Counted from the first letter of the stretch, positions 1-8,966 are shown. The stretch: 64,000 bases of DNA from Niastella sp. OAS944 (GCA_024809215.1 JANUBW010000003.1:310001-374000), one strand, 5' to 3'. Made by a program: numbers and translations. Notes: a model not told the origin generated them from the sequence alone.

Positions 1-39
1 TGCATCAAAGGCCATTGTGCCCACAGCGATCAAAGACAT
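1..39 (-). CDS. PfkB-family sugar/nucleoside kinase, N-terminal fragment cut by the window edge
   Basis: Only the first 13 codons are inside the window, starting with ATG at 39 on the minus strand and reading M-S-L-I-A-V-G-T-M-A-F-D-A. This matches the beginning of Bacteroidota PfkB-type carbohydrate kinases, which open with a beta strand followed by G-x-x-A-F-D-A. The identification rests on a very short peptide and on memory of the family. The rest of the gene lies left of the window. Confidence 0.55.
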   Translation of the reverse strand, partial: MSLIAVGTMAFDA

Positions 40-389
40 AAGCAAATTTTTAACCCATATAGTCCGGCCTTAAAGGCGGCCCTGGGTGAATAGTTAATGT
101 ATTTATGAAGAATTTAAATGAAAACCTCTGTACATCCCTGTTTCCAAGTGGCAACGGGGGTTGGAGGCGGCGTGCAAACCTACGCGAAATTTCTTATGTG
201 CTGAAACAACAAAGCGGTTTTGCCATACTATTTATTAACTTGCCCCCTTCAACACAAACTACATTGATACCCTGCATGCCGTTCATGCAGTGGCCTGATT
301 ATTACCGTATATACTGCCCACTTAGTGTTATTGCCGATTAATCGTTAGTAAACTAATTTTATTTTTTTACCTGTATTATTGACTATCAC

Positions 390-405
390 GCTAACAATTG
401 TTAGC
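390..405. promoter_or_regulatory. 16-bp perfect palindrome, probable TetR autoregulatory operator
   Basis: GCTAACAATTGTTAGC is a perfect palindrome. It lies 8 bp upstream of the -7 box at 414-421 and 29 bp before the TetR start codon. TetR-family repressors typically bind palindromes of this size that overlap their own promoter, so self-repression is the likely role. Binding is inferred, not shown. Confidence 0.65.
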
Positions 406-413
406 ATTTTTAT

Positions 414-421
414 TATCTTTG
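414..421 (+). promoter_or_regulatory. Bacteroidota -7 box of the TetR/paaE promoter
   Basis: TATCTTTG matches the Bacteroidota sigma-A -7 consensus TAnnTTTG exactly. It lies 13 nt before the ATG at 435, implying a very short leader. No clear -33 TTTG is visible at the usual spacing because the palindrome occupies that area. Confidence 0.55.
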
Positions 422-434
422 ACCCCCGATTCAT

Positions 435-1034
435 ATGGCTAAAATTAAAAGAAACAGAAACGGTACACGAAAAGACGTAATCATTGCCAAGGCAGCCAAG
501 CTGTTCCGTGAAAAAGGCTTCAGCGCCACTTCCATGCGCGATTTGGCCGAGCATGTAGGAGTAGAGGCAGCCAGCCTGTATAATCACATCAGCTCAAAAG
601 CTGAGATCCTGCAGGAGATCTGCTTTAAAACAGCCAACAATTTCATGTCGCAGATTGAGGAAGTGGATGCCACTCCCAATAAATCGGCCATTGAAAAAAT
701 ACAAGCCGTTCTCCGGTTCCATATTCGGCAAATGCTCGATAATTATGAAGAGGTATATGTAAGCGACCGAGAATGGAAGCACCTTACCGACCCTTATTTA
801 TCGAACATGCAAACCCAGCGCAGGGCTTACCGGCAACGTATTGCATCCATTATTGAAGAAGGTATTCGTAAAGGAGAAATAAAACCAATTGACGCACCTA
901 CTGCAGTATTGATCATGTTACATGCTGTTAGCGGTATTGAATCATGGCATCGCAGTAAAAAGAAGATCGCCGGCGAAGTGCTGGAAGATAATATGGTGCA
1001 GATACTGGTTGACGGCCTCCGTAAACAAGCATAG
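435..1034 (+). CDS. TetR/AcrR-family transcriptional regulator, probable phenylacetate regulator
   Basis: This 199-residue protein has an N-terminal helix-turn-helix at about residues 10-55, with the typical pattern A-x-x-L-F-R-E-K-G-F, T-S-M-R-D-L-A and S-L-Y-N-H. A helical ligand-binding domain follows. Length and layout are normal for the family. The ATG at 435 follows a perfect TAnnTTTG box and a 16-bp palindrome. The next gene starts about 22 bp downstream and encodes a PaaE-like reductase, which suggests this is the regulator of phenylacetate catabolism (PaaR type of Bacteroidota). The ligand is probably an aryl-CoA ester, but that is inference from the neighbour and from paaZ elsewhere in the window. 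Confidence 0.88.
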   Translation: MAKIKRNRNGTRKDVIIAKAAKLFREKGFSATSMRDLAEHVGVEAASLYNHISSKAEILQEICFKTANNFMSQIEEVDATPNKSAIEKIQAVLRFHIRQMLDNYEEVYVSDREWKHLTDPYLSNMQTQRRAYRQRIASIIEEGIRKGEIKPIDAPTAVLIMLHAVSGIESWHRSKKKIAGEVLEDNMVQILVDGLRKQA

Positions 1035-1056
1035 TTTCACTAAAAATATCGCCCTT

Positions 1057-2145
1057 TTGGCTACGCATTTTCATCATCTAACGATTGCTGATATCAGGAA
1101 AGAAACGCCCGAATGTGTATCTATAGCATTTGAGGTGCCTGAAGAATTAAAGACCGCCTACCTGTTCAAACAAGGGCAAAACCTTACACTTCGTACGGTC
1201 ATAAATAATGAAGAGGTACGGCGCTCCTATTCTATTTGCAGTTGCCCCACCGATAATGAGCTTCGGGTAGCCATTAAAAAAGCGCCTTATGGCAAGTTCT
1301 CCGTTTGGGCCAATAATATGTTGAAAAAAGGCGATGTGGTTGAAGTAATGCCGCCTACCGGTACCTTCTTTACAGAGCTTAACCCCACGCACAAAAAAAA
1401 GTATCTGGCCTTTGCAGCCGGCAGTGGCATTACGCCGGTTATTTCTATCATAAAGACCACCCTGTTAACTGAACCCGATAGCAGCTTTACCCTGGTATAC
1501 GGTAACCAAAGCAGGAACAGCATTATCTTCAAAGAGCAGCTGGAAGCCTTAAAGAACAAATACATCAACCGCCTTGCCATTCACTTTCTGTTAAGCCGCG
1601 AGCAAACAGATGCCGCCATCTATTCAGGAAGAATTAATGACGAAAAGCTGAACCTGCTGAGCGAAAAACTGATCGATGTTCGTGGCATGGATGATATTTT
1701 TATTTGCGGTCCCGAACAAATGATCTTTACGGTTATGAACTGGCTGCAGGAATATGGTATAGAAAAAAAGAAGATCCATTTTGAGCTGTTTACCACACCG
1801 GGCGAAAAGGCTGAAGTAAGAAGTAGGAAATATGAGGCAGGAAAAGAAGAAGGCACTACCGAAAAAAGTAAGGTTACTGTAAAACTCGATGGAATAGGAT
1901 TTGACTTCGAACTTCCATACGAAGGCCAAACCATACTGGAAGCCGCCCTGCAACAAGGCGCCGACCTGCCGTTTTCCTGCAAAGGCGGTGTTTGCAGCAC
2001 CTGTAAGGCCAAGCTCATTGAAGGCCAGGTTGATATGGACAATAACTACGCCCTGGAACAGGAAGAAGTGGAAGCCGGCTATATTCTCACCTGCCAAAGC
2101 CACCCGCGAACTGATAAGGTAGTGGTTGATTTTGATGTGAAATAG
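1057..2145 (+). CDS. paaE: PaaE-type ferredoxin-NADP oxidoreductase (phenylacetyl-CoA epoxidase reductase subunit)
   Basis: This flavin reductase of about 362 residues passes electrons from NADPH through FAD and a plant-type 2Fe-2S cluster to an oxygenase. The FAD-binding R-R-S-Y-S-I-C-S is near residue 55. The NADP domain has G-S-G-I-T-P near 122 and C-G-P near 218. The C-terminal ferredoxin domain carries C-K-G-G-V-C-S-T-C and a distal cysteine in L-T-C-Q-S. The open frame extends back into the TetR gene. No ATG lies near the homologous start, so I chose TTG at 1057, which begins with the family-typical H-F-H-x-L-T-I. It forms an operon with the TetR gene. The oxygenase subunits PaaABCD are not in the window, so another monooxygenase or distant partners are possible. 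Confidence 0.85.
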   Translation: MATHFHHLTIADIRKETPECVSIAFEVPEELKTAYLFKQGQNLTLRTVINNEEVRRSYSICSCPTDNELRVAIKKAPYGKFSVWANNMLKKGDVVEVMPPTGTFFTELNPTHKKKYLAFAAGSGITPVISIIKTTLLTEPDSSFTLVYGNQSRNSIIFKEQLEALKNKYINRLAIHFLLSREQTDAAIYSGRINDEKLNLLSEKLIDVRGMDDIFICGPEQMIFTVMNWLQEYGIEKKKIHFELFTTPGEKAEVRSRKYEAGKEEGTTEKSKVTVKLDGIGFDFELPYEGQTILEAALQQGADLPFSCKGGVCSTCKAKLIEGQVDMDNNYALEQEEVEAGYILTCQSHPRTDKVVVDFDVK

Positions 2146-2150
2146 TTTCA

Positions 2151-2843
2151 TTAATTATGGATAATGAATGTAAGCAGCTTTCCACTTTCATCATCATAAT
2201 ATCCTGCCGGTACATCATTCGCACTGTTCTTTTTGGCTACCCGCCAGGCCTTTATACATTTTCGGTGGTTTTGCCTATCAACTGTTTGTACATAAAACCC
2301 AAATTCAGCAACGAAACAGGTATCGGTATAATCAATACGTTGGGAATTGTTGTCTGTAGGAAATTTCATTTCCATGTCATGCCTGAACAGCCTTCTCACC
2401 CTTGCGAGTGATAAATTTGAAGTAGTATCCATACCCGATACCATGTGTGACACATCAATGTCAGTAGGGCTTGGTTCCACAAGGGTGTCGTCCCAAAAAA
2501 GATACAATCGTTCTCCCTTAAAAACACGCAGTCCTCTGTCGCCTCGTTCTACCCATACAAACTTTTTGTCACGCATTGTATATGGGGCACGAAAATACTG
2601 GCCTGTATCGTGCTTGTACTGATAATACCTGAATTGACTAAAATCTATTTTAGCTGTTGAAAACAGCATATTTGCAATGGCCACCTCGTTGCTGCTAATG
2701 GTATGATCATTTGGCTTATAAAAGCTCCGTTCAATACACCCATAATCTTCCCCTTCGGGCACCGCCTCTTCATCATTCTTTTCTTTTTTGCAGGATACTA
2801 TAACTAACAATATGACAATCAATGAGGATAAAAGGCGTTTCAT
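2151..2843 (-). CDS. lipoprotein of unknown function
   Basis: This 230-residue protein has a signal peptide of hydrophobic residues 4-16 followed by a lipobox ending at Cys18 (I-V-S-C). It should therefore be lipid-anchored after processing by signal peptidase II. The mature part begins with a Lys/Glu-rich stretch (C-K-K-E-K), which in Bacteroidota may influence surface export. The rest is hydrophilic with many aromatic residues and no motif I recognise. The gene converges on paaE with only 5 bp between stop codons and is monocistronic. Confidence 0.7.
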   Translation of the reverse strand: MKRLLSSLIVILLVIVSCKKEKNDEEAVPEGEDYGCIERSFYKPNDHTISSNEVAIANMLFSTAKIDFSQFRYYQYKHDTGQYFRAPYTMRDKKFVWVERGDRGLRVFKGERLYLFWDDTLVEPSPTDIDVSHMVSGMDTTSNLSLARVRRLFRHDMEMKFPTDNNSQRIDYTDTCFVAEFGFYVQTVDRQNHRKCIKAWRVAKKNSANDVPAGYYDDESGKLLTFIIHN

Positions 2844-2952
2844 TAAGGTTTTATTGAAGACAAGCGGTCACTCGTATTCGTTGCAAATTAAAAATTATCA
2901 ACATCTATTGCAGGCCCGGGAAATCTTTCTGATTCCATAGCCTTCCCAACCT

Positions 2953-2960
2953 TATCTTCG
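2953..2960 (+). promoter_or_regulatory. -7 box for the nucleoid-associated protein gene
   Basis: TATCTTCG is a one-base variant of TAnnTTTG, 18 nt upstream of the ATG at 2979. The same TTCG variant precedes the barrel gene at 33556, which suggests it is tolerated in this organism. Confidence 0.4.
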
Positions 2961-2978
2961 CGGCCTCAAAAAAAGGTT

Positions 2979-4025
2979 ATGACTGGTATTGACGGCGTAC
3001 AGCTGCAACAGGTTATTGTGCATAAAGTAGGTAATCCATCCCGTGGCGAAGACTTAAAGCTTTCCATGAACCCGCTTACCCTCAACGATGAGATCGTAAG
3101 TAAACTACTCACCAAATACTTTCTGGGCCCATTCAACGAGAATGAACTATATCATTTTACCCACCTTAGTGATATAGAAATGAATGAGGTATATTCATTT
3201 GTACGCAAGATCTTCGAAGACCGCGAAAGCTTTACCCAGCAAAGCGCCTTACTGGCGCAATTCCTTTATGGTAAATCAACGCACGTAAAAGTAAAGGAAG
3301 GGGAGTTTTATGTGGTAATGTTTGATGATGTGCCTTTTGAAGGCGATTTTACCAGGGCAATAGGCCTGTTTAAATCAGAGACCAAAGAAACCTTCTTAAA
3401 AGTATTTCAACATGGCCAAAGCTGGGAAGTGATACATGAAGAAGGAGTGAACATCAACAAGCTCGATAAAGGCTGTCTTATCTTTCATGCCAATACAAAC
3501 GAAGGATTTAAAGTTTGCGTGGTTGATGCCACCAACAAACAAAACGATGCCCAGTACTGGGTAACCGATTTTTTGAACGTAACCCCTTATTCAGACAGCT
3601 TTCACCACACCGATAAATACCTCAGCCTTTGCAAAAGCTTTATCACCAATGAATACCCCGAGAAATTCGAGGTATCGAAAAGCGACCAGATAGATATGCT
3701 GAACCGCTCCATGGAATACTTTAAGACCAAAGAGAACTTCAGCATGGAAGAGTTCACCAATGAAGTTATTCACCACCAGGAAGTGGCTGAAACCTTTATG
3801 GATTATAAAAAGAACTTCGAATCTGCACGCAACTTCGAAATACAGGATGAATTTGCCATTCACGTATCGGCTGTTAAACAACAACAGCGTGCATTCAAGA
3901 CCGTTTTAAAGCTCGACAAGAACTTCCACGTATATATTCATGGCCGCCGCGATCTTATTGAAAAGGGCGTTGATGAAATGACGGGGAAGAAGTTTTATAA
4001 GTTTTATTTCGACGAAGAGGCTTAA
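2979..4025 (+). CDS. nucleoid-associated protein, YejK/NdpA family
   Basis: This 348-residue protein resembles the NdpA/YejK nucleoid-associated family (about 335 residues in E. coli). It has the characteristic opening about a bound histidine (V-I-V-H-K-V-G-N), an L-L-T-K-Y-F region, and a C-terminal part reading K-x-Y-K-F-Y-F-D-E-E. Family members bind DNA and are nucleoid components, but their precise role is not established. The gene stands alone on the plus strand between a lipoprotein gene and a repeat array. Start choice: ATG 2979 follows a -7-like box and a purine-rich run. Confidence 0.8.
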   Translation: MTGIDGVQLQQVIVHKVGNPSRGEDLKLSMNPLTLNDEIVSKLLTKYFLGPFNENELYHFTHLSDIEMNEVYSFVRKIFEDRESFTQQSALLAQFLYGKSTHVKVKEGEFYVVMFDDVPFEGDFTRAIGLFKSETKETFLKVFQHGQSWEVIHEEGVNINKLDKGCLIFHANTNEGFKVCVVDATNKQNDAQYWVTDFLNVTPYSDSFHHTDKYLSLCKSFITNEYPEKFEVSKSDQIDMLNRSMEYFKTKENFSMEEFTNEVIHHQEVAETFMDYKKNFESARNFEIQDEFAIHVSAVKQQQRAFKTVLKLDKNFHVYIHGRRDLIEKGVDEMTGKKFYKFYFDEEA

Positions 4026-4029
4026 AAGC

Positions 4030-4137
4030 TGTTTGTGGTTTGTAGTTTATAGTTTGTTGTTGCTACCGCACGTTGAAATGCGAACGGCTTTCTCGAATAA
4101 TATAACCCACAAACTACAAACCGTAAACCACAAACTA
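4030..4137. repeat. degenerate-word inverted array (GTTTGTGG / CCACAAAC words)
   Basis: The left arm is built from variants of gtttgtggttt-gtagttt-atagtttg. The right arm carries the complementary words (cacaaac-tacaaac-cgtaaac-cacaaac), with about 50 bp of core between. The arms can pair into an imperfect hairpin. The right arm ends at the stop codon of the minus-strand gene at 4135. This is one of many arrays of the same design in the window. Confidence 0.7.
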
Positions 4138-4560
4138 TTTCAACACCCTAGTAAATCTCTCAACCTCTAAAATTTCGGCAGGTGTAAGGGTTTCATTATT
4201 GTCGTATTTCGCTTTTAAGAAAACCACCCGCTTATGCTGGGGATATTTGGCAAGGATGTCTTCCATCATCTTACCTACACGCTCATCCTTTTCATACATT
4301 GGCTTGGGTGGCGGCGGCGCCGATTTATAACGGGTAGGCCGCTTTAAGATCACCGCTTCAAGCGTAGCACGTTTACTATCGGGAATTGAATCTACCTTCA
4401 GCGATTTATTATACAACCCTTCCAGTTGCTTTTTGCTTAGTCCGCCCCGCTCCTCGTACTGGCGATACAAGCTTTGCACAAACGTAGAATGTGGCTGCGC
4501 TTCCAACAACGCTTCCAACACATCCTTAATAATGTCTACATCTATTTTCTTACGAATCAT
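4135..4560 (-). CDS. conserved hypothetical protein, charged, proline-rich linker
   Basis: This protein of about 141 residues starts at the ATG at 4560. A TTG six codons upstream is a less likely start. It is hydrophilic with no signal peptide or membrane segment. Residues 1-70 look helical (I-I-K-D-V-L-E-A-L-L-E-A). A run of four prolines (A-P-P-P-P-K) follows, then a second helical segment that repeats a similar layout (M-M-E-D-I-L-A-K-Y-P-Q-H). This suggests two related helical modules joined by a Pro linker. I do not recognise the family. The gene faces the nucleoid-associated gene across a repeat array. Confidence 0.6.
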   Translation of the reverse strand: MIRKKIDVDIIKDVLEALLEAQPHSTFVQSLYRQYEERGGLSKKQLEGLYNKSLKVDSIPDSKRATLEAVILKRPTRYKSAPPPPKPMYEKDERVGKMMEDILAKYPQHKRVVFLKAKYDNNETLTPAEILEVERFTRVLK

Positions 4561-4730
4561 AATTATCAGTTTACGCAACCGGTTGTTCTACCTGGCAAAA
4601 TTAACCTACTGTATGAATTAATTATTAATTGCTTCCATTTGCAGTTTTTTGCGGCTATAAAGTCCCGAAATATCGCAAGCTTTTGCAATAGAGGCTGTAA
4701 ATTCGACAATACCTGCAAAAATAACCTACC

Positions 4731-7376
4731 ATGTTAAAAAATCTACTAACTGTTTACGTAGCATGCCTGCTATGCGTTTCAACAATTGCACAACCAAAGC
4801 GAGAGTTCCGGGGCGCCTGGATTGCTACTTACACCAATATTGATTGGCCCAACCGCACCCAAACACCTGCACAGCAACGTGCCGCCTTACTAACTATTCT
4901 CGATCATCACAAAGCTACAGGACTTACCTCACTGTTCATACAGGTACGCAGCCAATGCGATGCCATGTATGCCAGTGGCATTGAACCCTGGTCGGCCGAT
5001 CTTACCGGTACACAGGGTAAAGCACCCGATCCCTTATGGGACCCCATGCAATTCGCCATTGAAGAATGTCATAAAAGAGGCATCGAATTTCATGCCTGGC
5101 TTAACCCTTACCGGGCTTCGGGCAACTCAAACAACATTCCGGGCTATGCCGCCAACCACGTTACCAAAACACATCCTGAGTGGTTGTTAAGCCAGGGCAC
5201 CTTGCGTATTCTTGACCCGGCCTTGCCAGCTGTACGCGATTATGTTACCAGCGTTATTACAGACATTGTACACCGTTATGACGTTGACGGTATTCACTTC
5301 GATGACTATTTCTATCCTTCGCCACCAGCCGCCGGCACAGCGCCCTTTAACGACAGCACCTCGTTTGCTGACTACCCACGCGGCTTTACTGTAAAGGCCG
5401 ACTGGCGCCGCGACAATGTGAACCTGTTGATAGAACGTGTTTATGACAGCATCAAAAACATTAAACCCTGGGTAAAATTTGGTGTATCACCTTCAGGCAT
5501 TTATCGTAACAGCACCAACCCGGCTATTGGTTCTGCTACCAGCGGGCTCGAACACTATACCTCACTATATGCCGATACCCGTAAATGGATCCAAATGGGC
5601 TGGGTTGATTATTTGTGCCCACAGGTATACTGGTATATTGGGCAGGCCGGCGCCAATTATGGCGTAATTGTACCCTGGTGGAATAACAATGCTTATGGCC
5701 GCCACATTTATATTGGCCTTGCAGGTTATAAAGTAAATGACCCCGCGCAAGGTACCAACTGGGCCAACCCATCTATGATACCCAACGAGGTACGATTGAA
5801 CCGCTCGCTTCCTAATATTTATGGCGCCGCCGTTTATAATACCAATAGTTTGCGCAGTACCAGCAAACTGGGTTTTCGCGATTCGCTGCGATTGTTCTTT
5901 TATAACAAACCGGCGCTGGTGCCCAATATGCCCTGGCGCGACAGTATTGCCCCCGATAAACCCACCAATGTTACAGCCGTAAGATATAATTACGATTCAG
6001 TAGTATTAAAATGGAACAAACCTGTTACAAGCGATGAAATGAATAAAGCCTGGCAGTTTGTAGTATACCGATCAACCAGTGCAGTTATTGATACCAGCCG
6101 GGCCGATAATATTCTTTACATTACTACCAACGATACAACAGGCTATACTGACAAGTCTGTTTCAGTTGACAGCACCTATTATTATGTAGTAACCACTACC
6201 GACAGGTTTCATAATGAAAGTGTGCCTTCTAACCTGGTTTCCAGCGCTGCGCCGGATATTATTTGCCAGCCAGATACACTACTGGTACTGAACAGCAACT
6301 GCTCGGCGGTGCTACCTGATTATACACAGCTATCAAAAGTGCAGGCATCTTCACCGGTTACCATCACACAATTACCCGCAGCTGGTACTATCGTAAGTGG
6401 TCAGCAGGTTACACCTGTTACGCTTATAGCTACCGATGCCGGCGGCAATACAGATACCTGCAGCTTTCTTGTAACTACTGTTGATCACGAATTACCAGTA
6501 ATAAACTCACCGGTTCTTACAGTAAGCAATGGCGGTACCCTTATTTTATCAACCGATTCGGCCAGCTGTTCATTTACTGCCGGCAACCAACTCGATATAA
6601 CAGCAACTGATAATTGCGACGATAGCCTGTTGATCTCTTATACACTTACAACAAACGGCGTAACGGCTGCACCTGTTCAATCAAATACCCTGAGCGGTGT
6701 GGTTTTCGCGAAAGGTTCAACCCTGGTAAACTGGACGGTGGCCGACCATGCAGGCAATACCGCAACCTATAGTTATACAGTGGTGGTGAATGATACTGAA
6801 AGCCCATTGATCACAAACATCTCAGCCACACCTACGCAATTATGGCCGCCAAACCATAAGCTGCGCGATGTTACCATCGACTATACCCTTACCGATAACT
6901 GCGGCGGCGTTACCAGTTCCCTGGCAATAACCAGTAACGAAGCAGCCGGCAATGAACCCGATTGGGTTATTGTTGATGCGCATCATATTAAACTACGGGC
7001 CGAACGTTCGAATCTTACCAAAGCCAGGGTGTACTCTATTGCCATTACGGCTACCGATAGTGCAGGCAATAGCAGCACCGCATCCACCCAGGTTAGTGTT
7101 CCATTGTTCCCCGGCGAAAACGATGGCATATTAACGGTAAAGGCATTCCCTAACCCGTCACCCGGCCAGTTTATTATTATGACGCTAAGCACTTCGCCTA
7201 AACCAATCAGCATAGCCGTTACCAACAATGCCGGGAAACTTGTTGAATCACGGAACGGATTGCCTGCTACCGGTCTGTTCTTCCTGGGTAATAACTACAT
7301 CCCCGGTATTTATTATCTCGAAATAAAACAAGGCAACAGCAGAGAAACGATCAAACTTATAAAGCTGGGGCATTAA
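4731..7376 (+). CDS. secreted GHL10-family glycosidase with FN3/HYR-like modules and T9SS sorting domain
   Basis: This 881-residue exported protein has a signal peptide at residues 1-20 ending A-Q. A GHL10 (DUF187) TIM-barrel of about 390 residues follows, opening with the signature F-R-G-A-W-I-A-T-Y-T-N-I-D-W-P and containing D-G-I-H-F-D-D-Y-F-Y-P, where the acidic residues are probably catalytic. Residues about 408-505 form a fibronectin type III-like domain. Residues 505-790 are HYR/Ig-like modules with paired cysteines. The last 80 residues (A-F-P-N-P-S-P-G to the end) are a type A Por sorting domain for type IX secretion. The related E. coli DigH hydrolyses denuded peptidoglycan glycans, so the substrate may be peptidoglycan or an extracellular polysaccharide. 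A strong terminator follows. Confidence 0.87.
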   Translation: MLKNLLTVYVACLLCVSTIAQPKREFRGAWIATYTNIDWPNRTQTPAQQRAALLTILDHHKATGLTSLFIQVRSQCDAMYASGIEPWSADLTGTQGKAPDPLWDPMQFAIEECHKRGIEFHAWLNPYRASGNSNNIPGYAANHVTKTHPEWLLSQGTLRILDPALPAVRDYVTSVITDIVHRYDVDGIHFDDYFYPSPPAAGTAPFNDSTSFADYPRGFTVKADWRRDNVNLLIERVYDSIKNIKPWVKFGVSPSGIYRNSTNPAIGSATSGLEHYTSLYADTRKWIQMGWVDYLCPQVYWYIGQAGANYGVIVPWWNNNAYGRHIYIGLAGYKVNDPAQGTNWANPSMIPNEVRLNRSLPNIYGAAVYNTNSLRSTSKLGFRDSLRLFFYNKPALVPNMPWRDSIAPDKPTNVTAVRYNYDSVVLKWNKPVTSDEMNKAWQFVVYRSTSAVIDTSRADNILYITTNDTTGYTDKSVSVDSTYYYVVTTTDRFHNESVPSNLVSSAAPDIICQPDTLLVLNSNCSAVLPDYTQLSKVQASSPVTITQLPAAGTIVSGQQVTPVTLIATDAGGNTDTCSFLVTTVDHELPVINSPVLTVSNGGTLILSTDSASCSFTAGNQLDITATDNCDDSLLISYTLTTNGVTAAPVQSNTLSGVVFAKGSTLVNWTVADHAGNTATYSYTVVVNDTESPLITNISATPTQLWPPNHKLRDVTIDYTLTDNCGGVTSSLAITSNEAAGNEPDWVIVDAHHIKLRAERSNLTKARVYSIAITATDSAGNSSTASTQVSVPLFPGENDGILTVKAFPNPSPGQFIIMTLSTSPKPISIAVTNNAGKLVESRNGLPATGLFFLGNNYIPGIYYLEIKQGNSRETIKLIKLGH

Positions 7377-7394
7377 CAACTATTCACATAAAAT

Positions 7395-7428
7395 AAAAAG
7401 AGTCCTGCTGTTAGCGGGACTCTTTTTT
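7395..7428. terminator. bidirectional intrinsic terminator
   Basis: The stem AGAGTCC/GGACTCT closes a 10-nt loop, with an A-run before and a T-run after. It sits between two converging genes, the glycosidase (plus) and the retron RT (minus), and can serve both strands. Confidence 0.8.
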
Positions 7429-7451
7429 TATTGTTGGTTTTATCACTTTGC

Positions 7452-8966
7452 TTATACTACATTCCACCAGGGTTTGTCGTCATCCTTGTTGGTATCGGTA
7501 GTATTATTTTGAGAAGAAGAAGTATTTTGATTGTTATTTTTTGGCGCGTTAACAATTGTTGATGGATACTGTAACCGGTTTGTTTGCAATAATGCAGCAA
7601 TTTGATTTTGTAAGGCGGCACCCTGTGCCGGTTTTACCATCTTTACAAAATTAGCATAACCGGTAACGGCACTGGCCAGGTTACCATTGCCCCATTTCAA
7701 TTCAGCAGCCTCTTTTGTTTTTAACTGGTGAAGTACCGCTCTAAACTGACGCAGCTTTTTACGGCTTAATCCCAGCTTTTCATTCACCACCACACCAGTC
7801 ACTTCCTGGTGAGTGCCTTTACGCATAATGCGTATTTTTTCCGGATGCACCGTAAAGCCTTCATCGGCCAGTACTTTCTTTATACGCCAAACCAATTGTT
7901 GTGCATTGGTATCGGGACTATTAAAAGAAAAAGTAACATCATCGGCATAACGTGTATAACTACATTTCGTTTTATTGGCCAGGCCCTGCAGTCTTTTATC
8001 TAACTGGTAACACAATATGTTGGTTATAGCCGGGCTGGTTGGCGCCCCTTGTGGTAATACGCGGTTGCCTTTCTGGACAAAGTAGTTCCTGCCATCAATG
8101 GCTACTTCTTCAGTAACCGCTTCGGTGCACAACAAGGCAAGTATTACAGCAATTTTTTCTGAATAACCCAATTGTTGTAACAGTCCTTTTACGCGTTTAT
8201 AATGTATAGAAGGGAAGAAATCTTTTACATCAACGTTCACCACTACTTCTTTACCAACATGCGGCTGTGCATTGCTGATAATAGAGCGTTGTAAAGCAAA
8301 GCCATGAACAGCGGGATGAACGGCTACTTTGTTGAGAATATTTTCAAGTATCCAGTATTGCACATGTTTCAACCGCGGCATAGGCGCCGAGATCATTCTT
8401 TTACCACCTGACTTTTTAGGAATAAAAAATTTTCGGTAATGCGAAATGGTAGATACTCTTCTGTTGAATGATAAAAAGCGCAGCTCTTTTAAGGGAATGC
8501 CAATGGCATTGGCGAGCTCATTTTCATTATTAAAAACCGGCAGGTTGTGCTTTTGTAAAGCGGCCAGGTTATTATCAATATTATTCAGCCCAATTGAAAC
8601 ACCTTCGCCCAGGTAAATGATCTCGGTTTGTTTCTTTTTTTGCCAGGCCTCTGCTCGCTCCAACCGGGCCAGTTCTTTTTTCTTTTTGTTCTCTTCCCTT
8701 TTCAGGCGGGTATCGGCCATACGCTTCAGCCGCATTTCTTTCAGCACGGCTTCTTTGTTCTGATACCTTTGCCTTTCGGAATACAGCTTATTGAGCTCTT
8801 TATTAAGCTCAGTTTCTTTTTTTATTAAAAGCTCGGGAACACCAGGGCCATTTATATTCTTAGACCAGAAGCCCATACGCTTCATTTCTTCCAGAACGAC
8901 ATCGTCTTTTGAACTTTCGCGGATGCGGTCGTATAATTCCTGACGAATGTTTTTGTTATCTGCCAT
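7452..8966 (-). CDS. retron reverse transcriptase with N-terminal coiled-coil extension
   Basis: This 504-residue RT would copy the adjacent structured RNA into multicopy single-stranded DNA. The palm motifs are complete: motif A D246-x-x-D249-F-F, Q306-G-A-P-T-S-P, and Y340-A-D-D. Two retron-diagnostic elements are present: N232-A-Q-P-H (NAxxH, region X) and V389-T-G (region Y, which contacts the msr RNA). Residues 1-165 precede the RT core and include a Lys/Glu-rich coiled coil at about 50-115. Residues 470-500 are an Asn/Thr-rich tail ending D-K-P-W-W. There is no maturase or endonuclease domain, which argues against a group II intron, and no template/variable repeat pair, which argues against a DGR. 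The gene starts 26 nt after the a2 repeat of the ncRNA and is last in a minus-strand run with SWIM and WGR/HEAT genes. Confidence 0.93.
   Translation of the reverse strand: MADNKNIRQELYDRIRESSKDDVVLEEMKRMGFWSKNINGPGVPELLIKKETELNKELNKLYSERQRYQNKEAVLKEMRLKRMADTRLKREENKKKKELARLERAEAWQKKKQTEIIYLGEGVSIGLNNIDNNLAALQKHNLPVFNNENELANAIGIPLKELRFLSFNRRVSTISHYRKFFIPKKSGGKRMISAPMPRLKHVQYWILENILNKVAVHPAVHGFALQRSIISNAQPHVGKEVVVNVDVKDFFPSIHYKRVKGLLQQLGYSEKIAVILALLCTEAVTEEVAIDGRNYFVQKGNRVLPQGAPTSPAITNILCYQLDKRLQGLANKTKCSYTRYADDVTFSFNSPDTNAQQLVWRIKKVLADEGFTVHPEKIRIMRKGTHQEVTGVVVNEKLGLSRKKLRQFRAVLHQLKTKEAAELKWGNGNLASAVTGYANFVKMVKPAQGAALQNQIAALLQTNRLQYPSTIVNAPKNNNQNTSSSQNNTTDTNKDDDKPWWNVV

Larger units (their letters stand above)
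40..434. other. intergenic region between divergent kinase and TetR genes
   Basis: I see no convincing gene here. A 78-codon open frame at 105-341 has no coding-like composition and no family resemblance. The stretch should hold the promoters of the leftward kinase and the rightward TetR gene. A GC-rich inverted repeat (ggcc...ggcc) lies near 72-91. The operator and promoter for the TetR gene are annotated separately. Confidence 0.5.

Noticed and set aside
105..341. 78-residue open frame on the plus strand
   Set aside because: No family resemblance, no sensible ribosome-binding context, and composition unlike the neighbouring genes.
7452..8966. Group II intron maturase or diversity-generating retroelement RT
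   Set aside because: No maturase X or endonuclease domain and no intron-like RNA structure; no template/variable repeat pair. The NAxxH and VTG motifs plus the a1/a2 RNA favour a retron.
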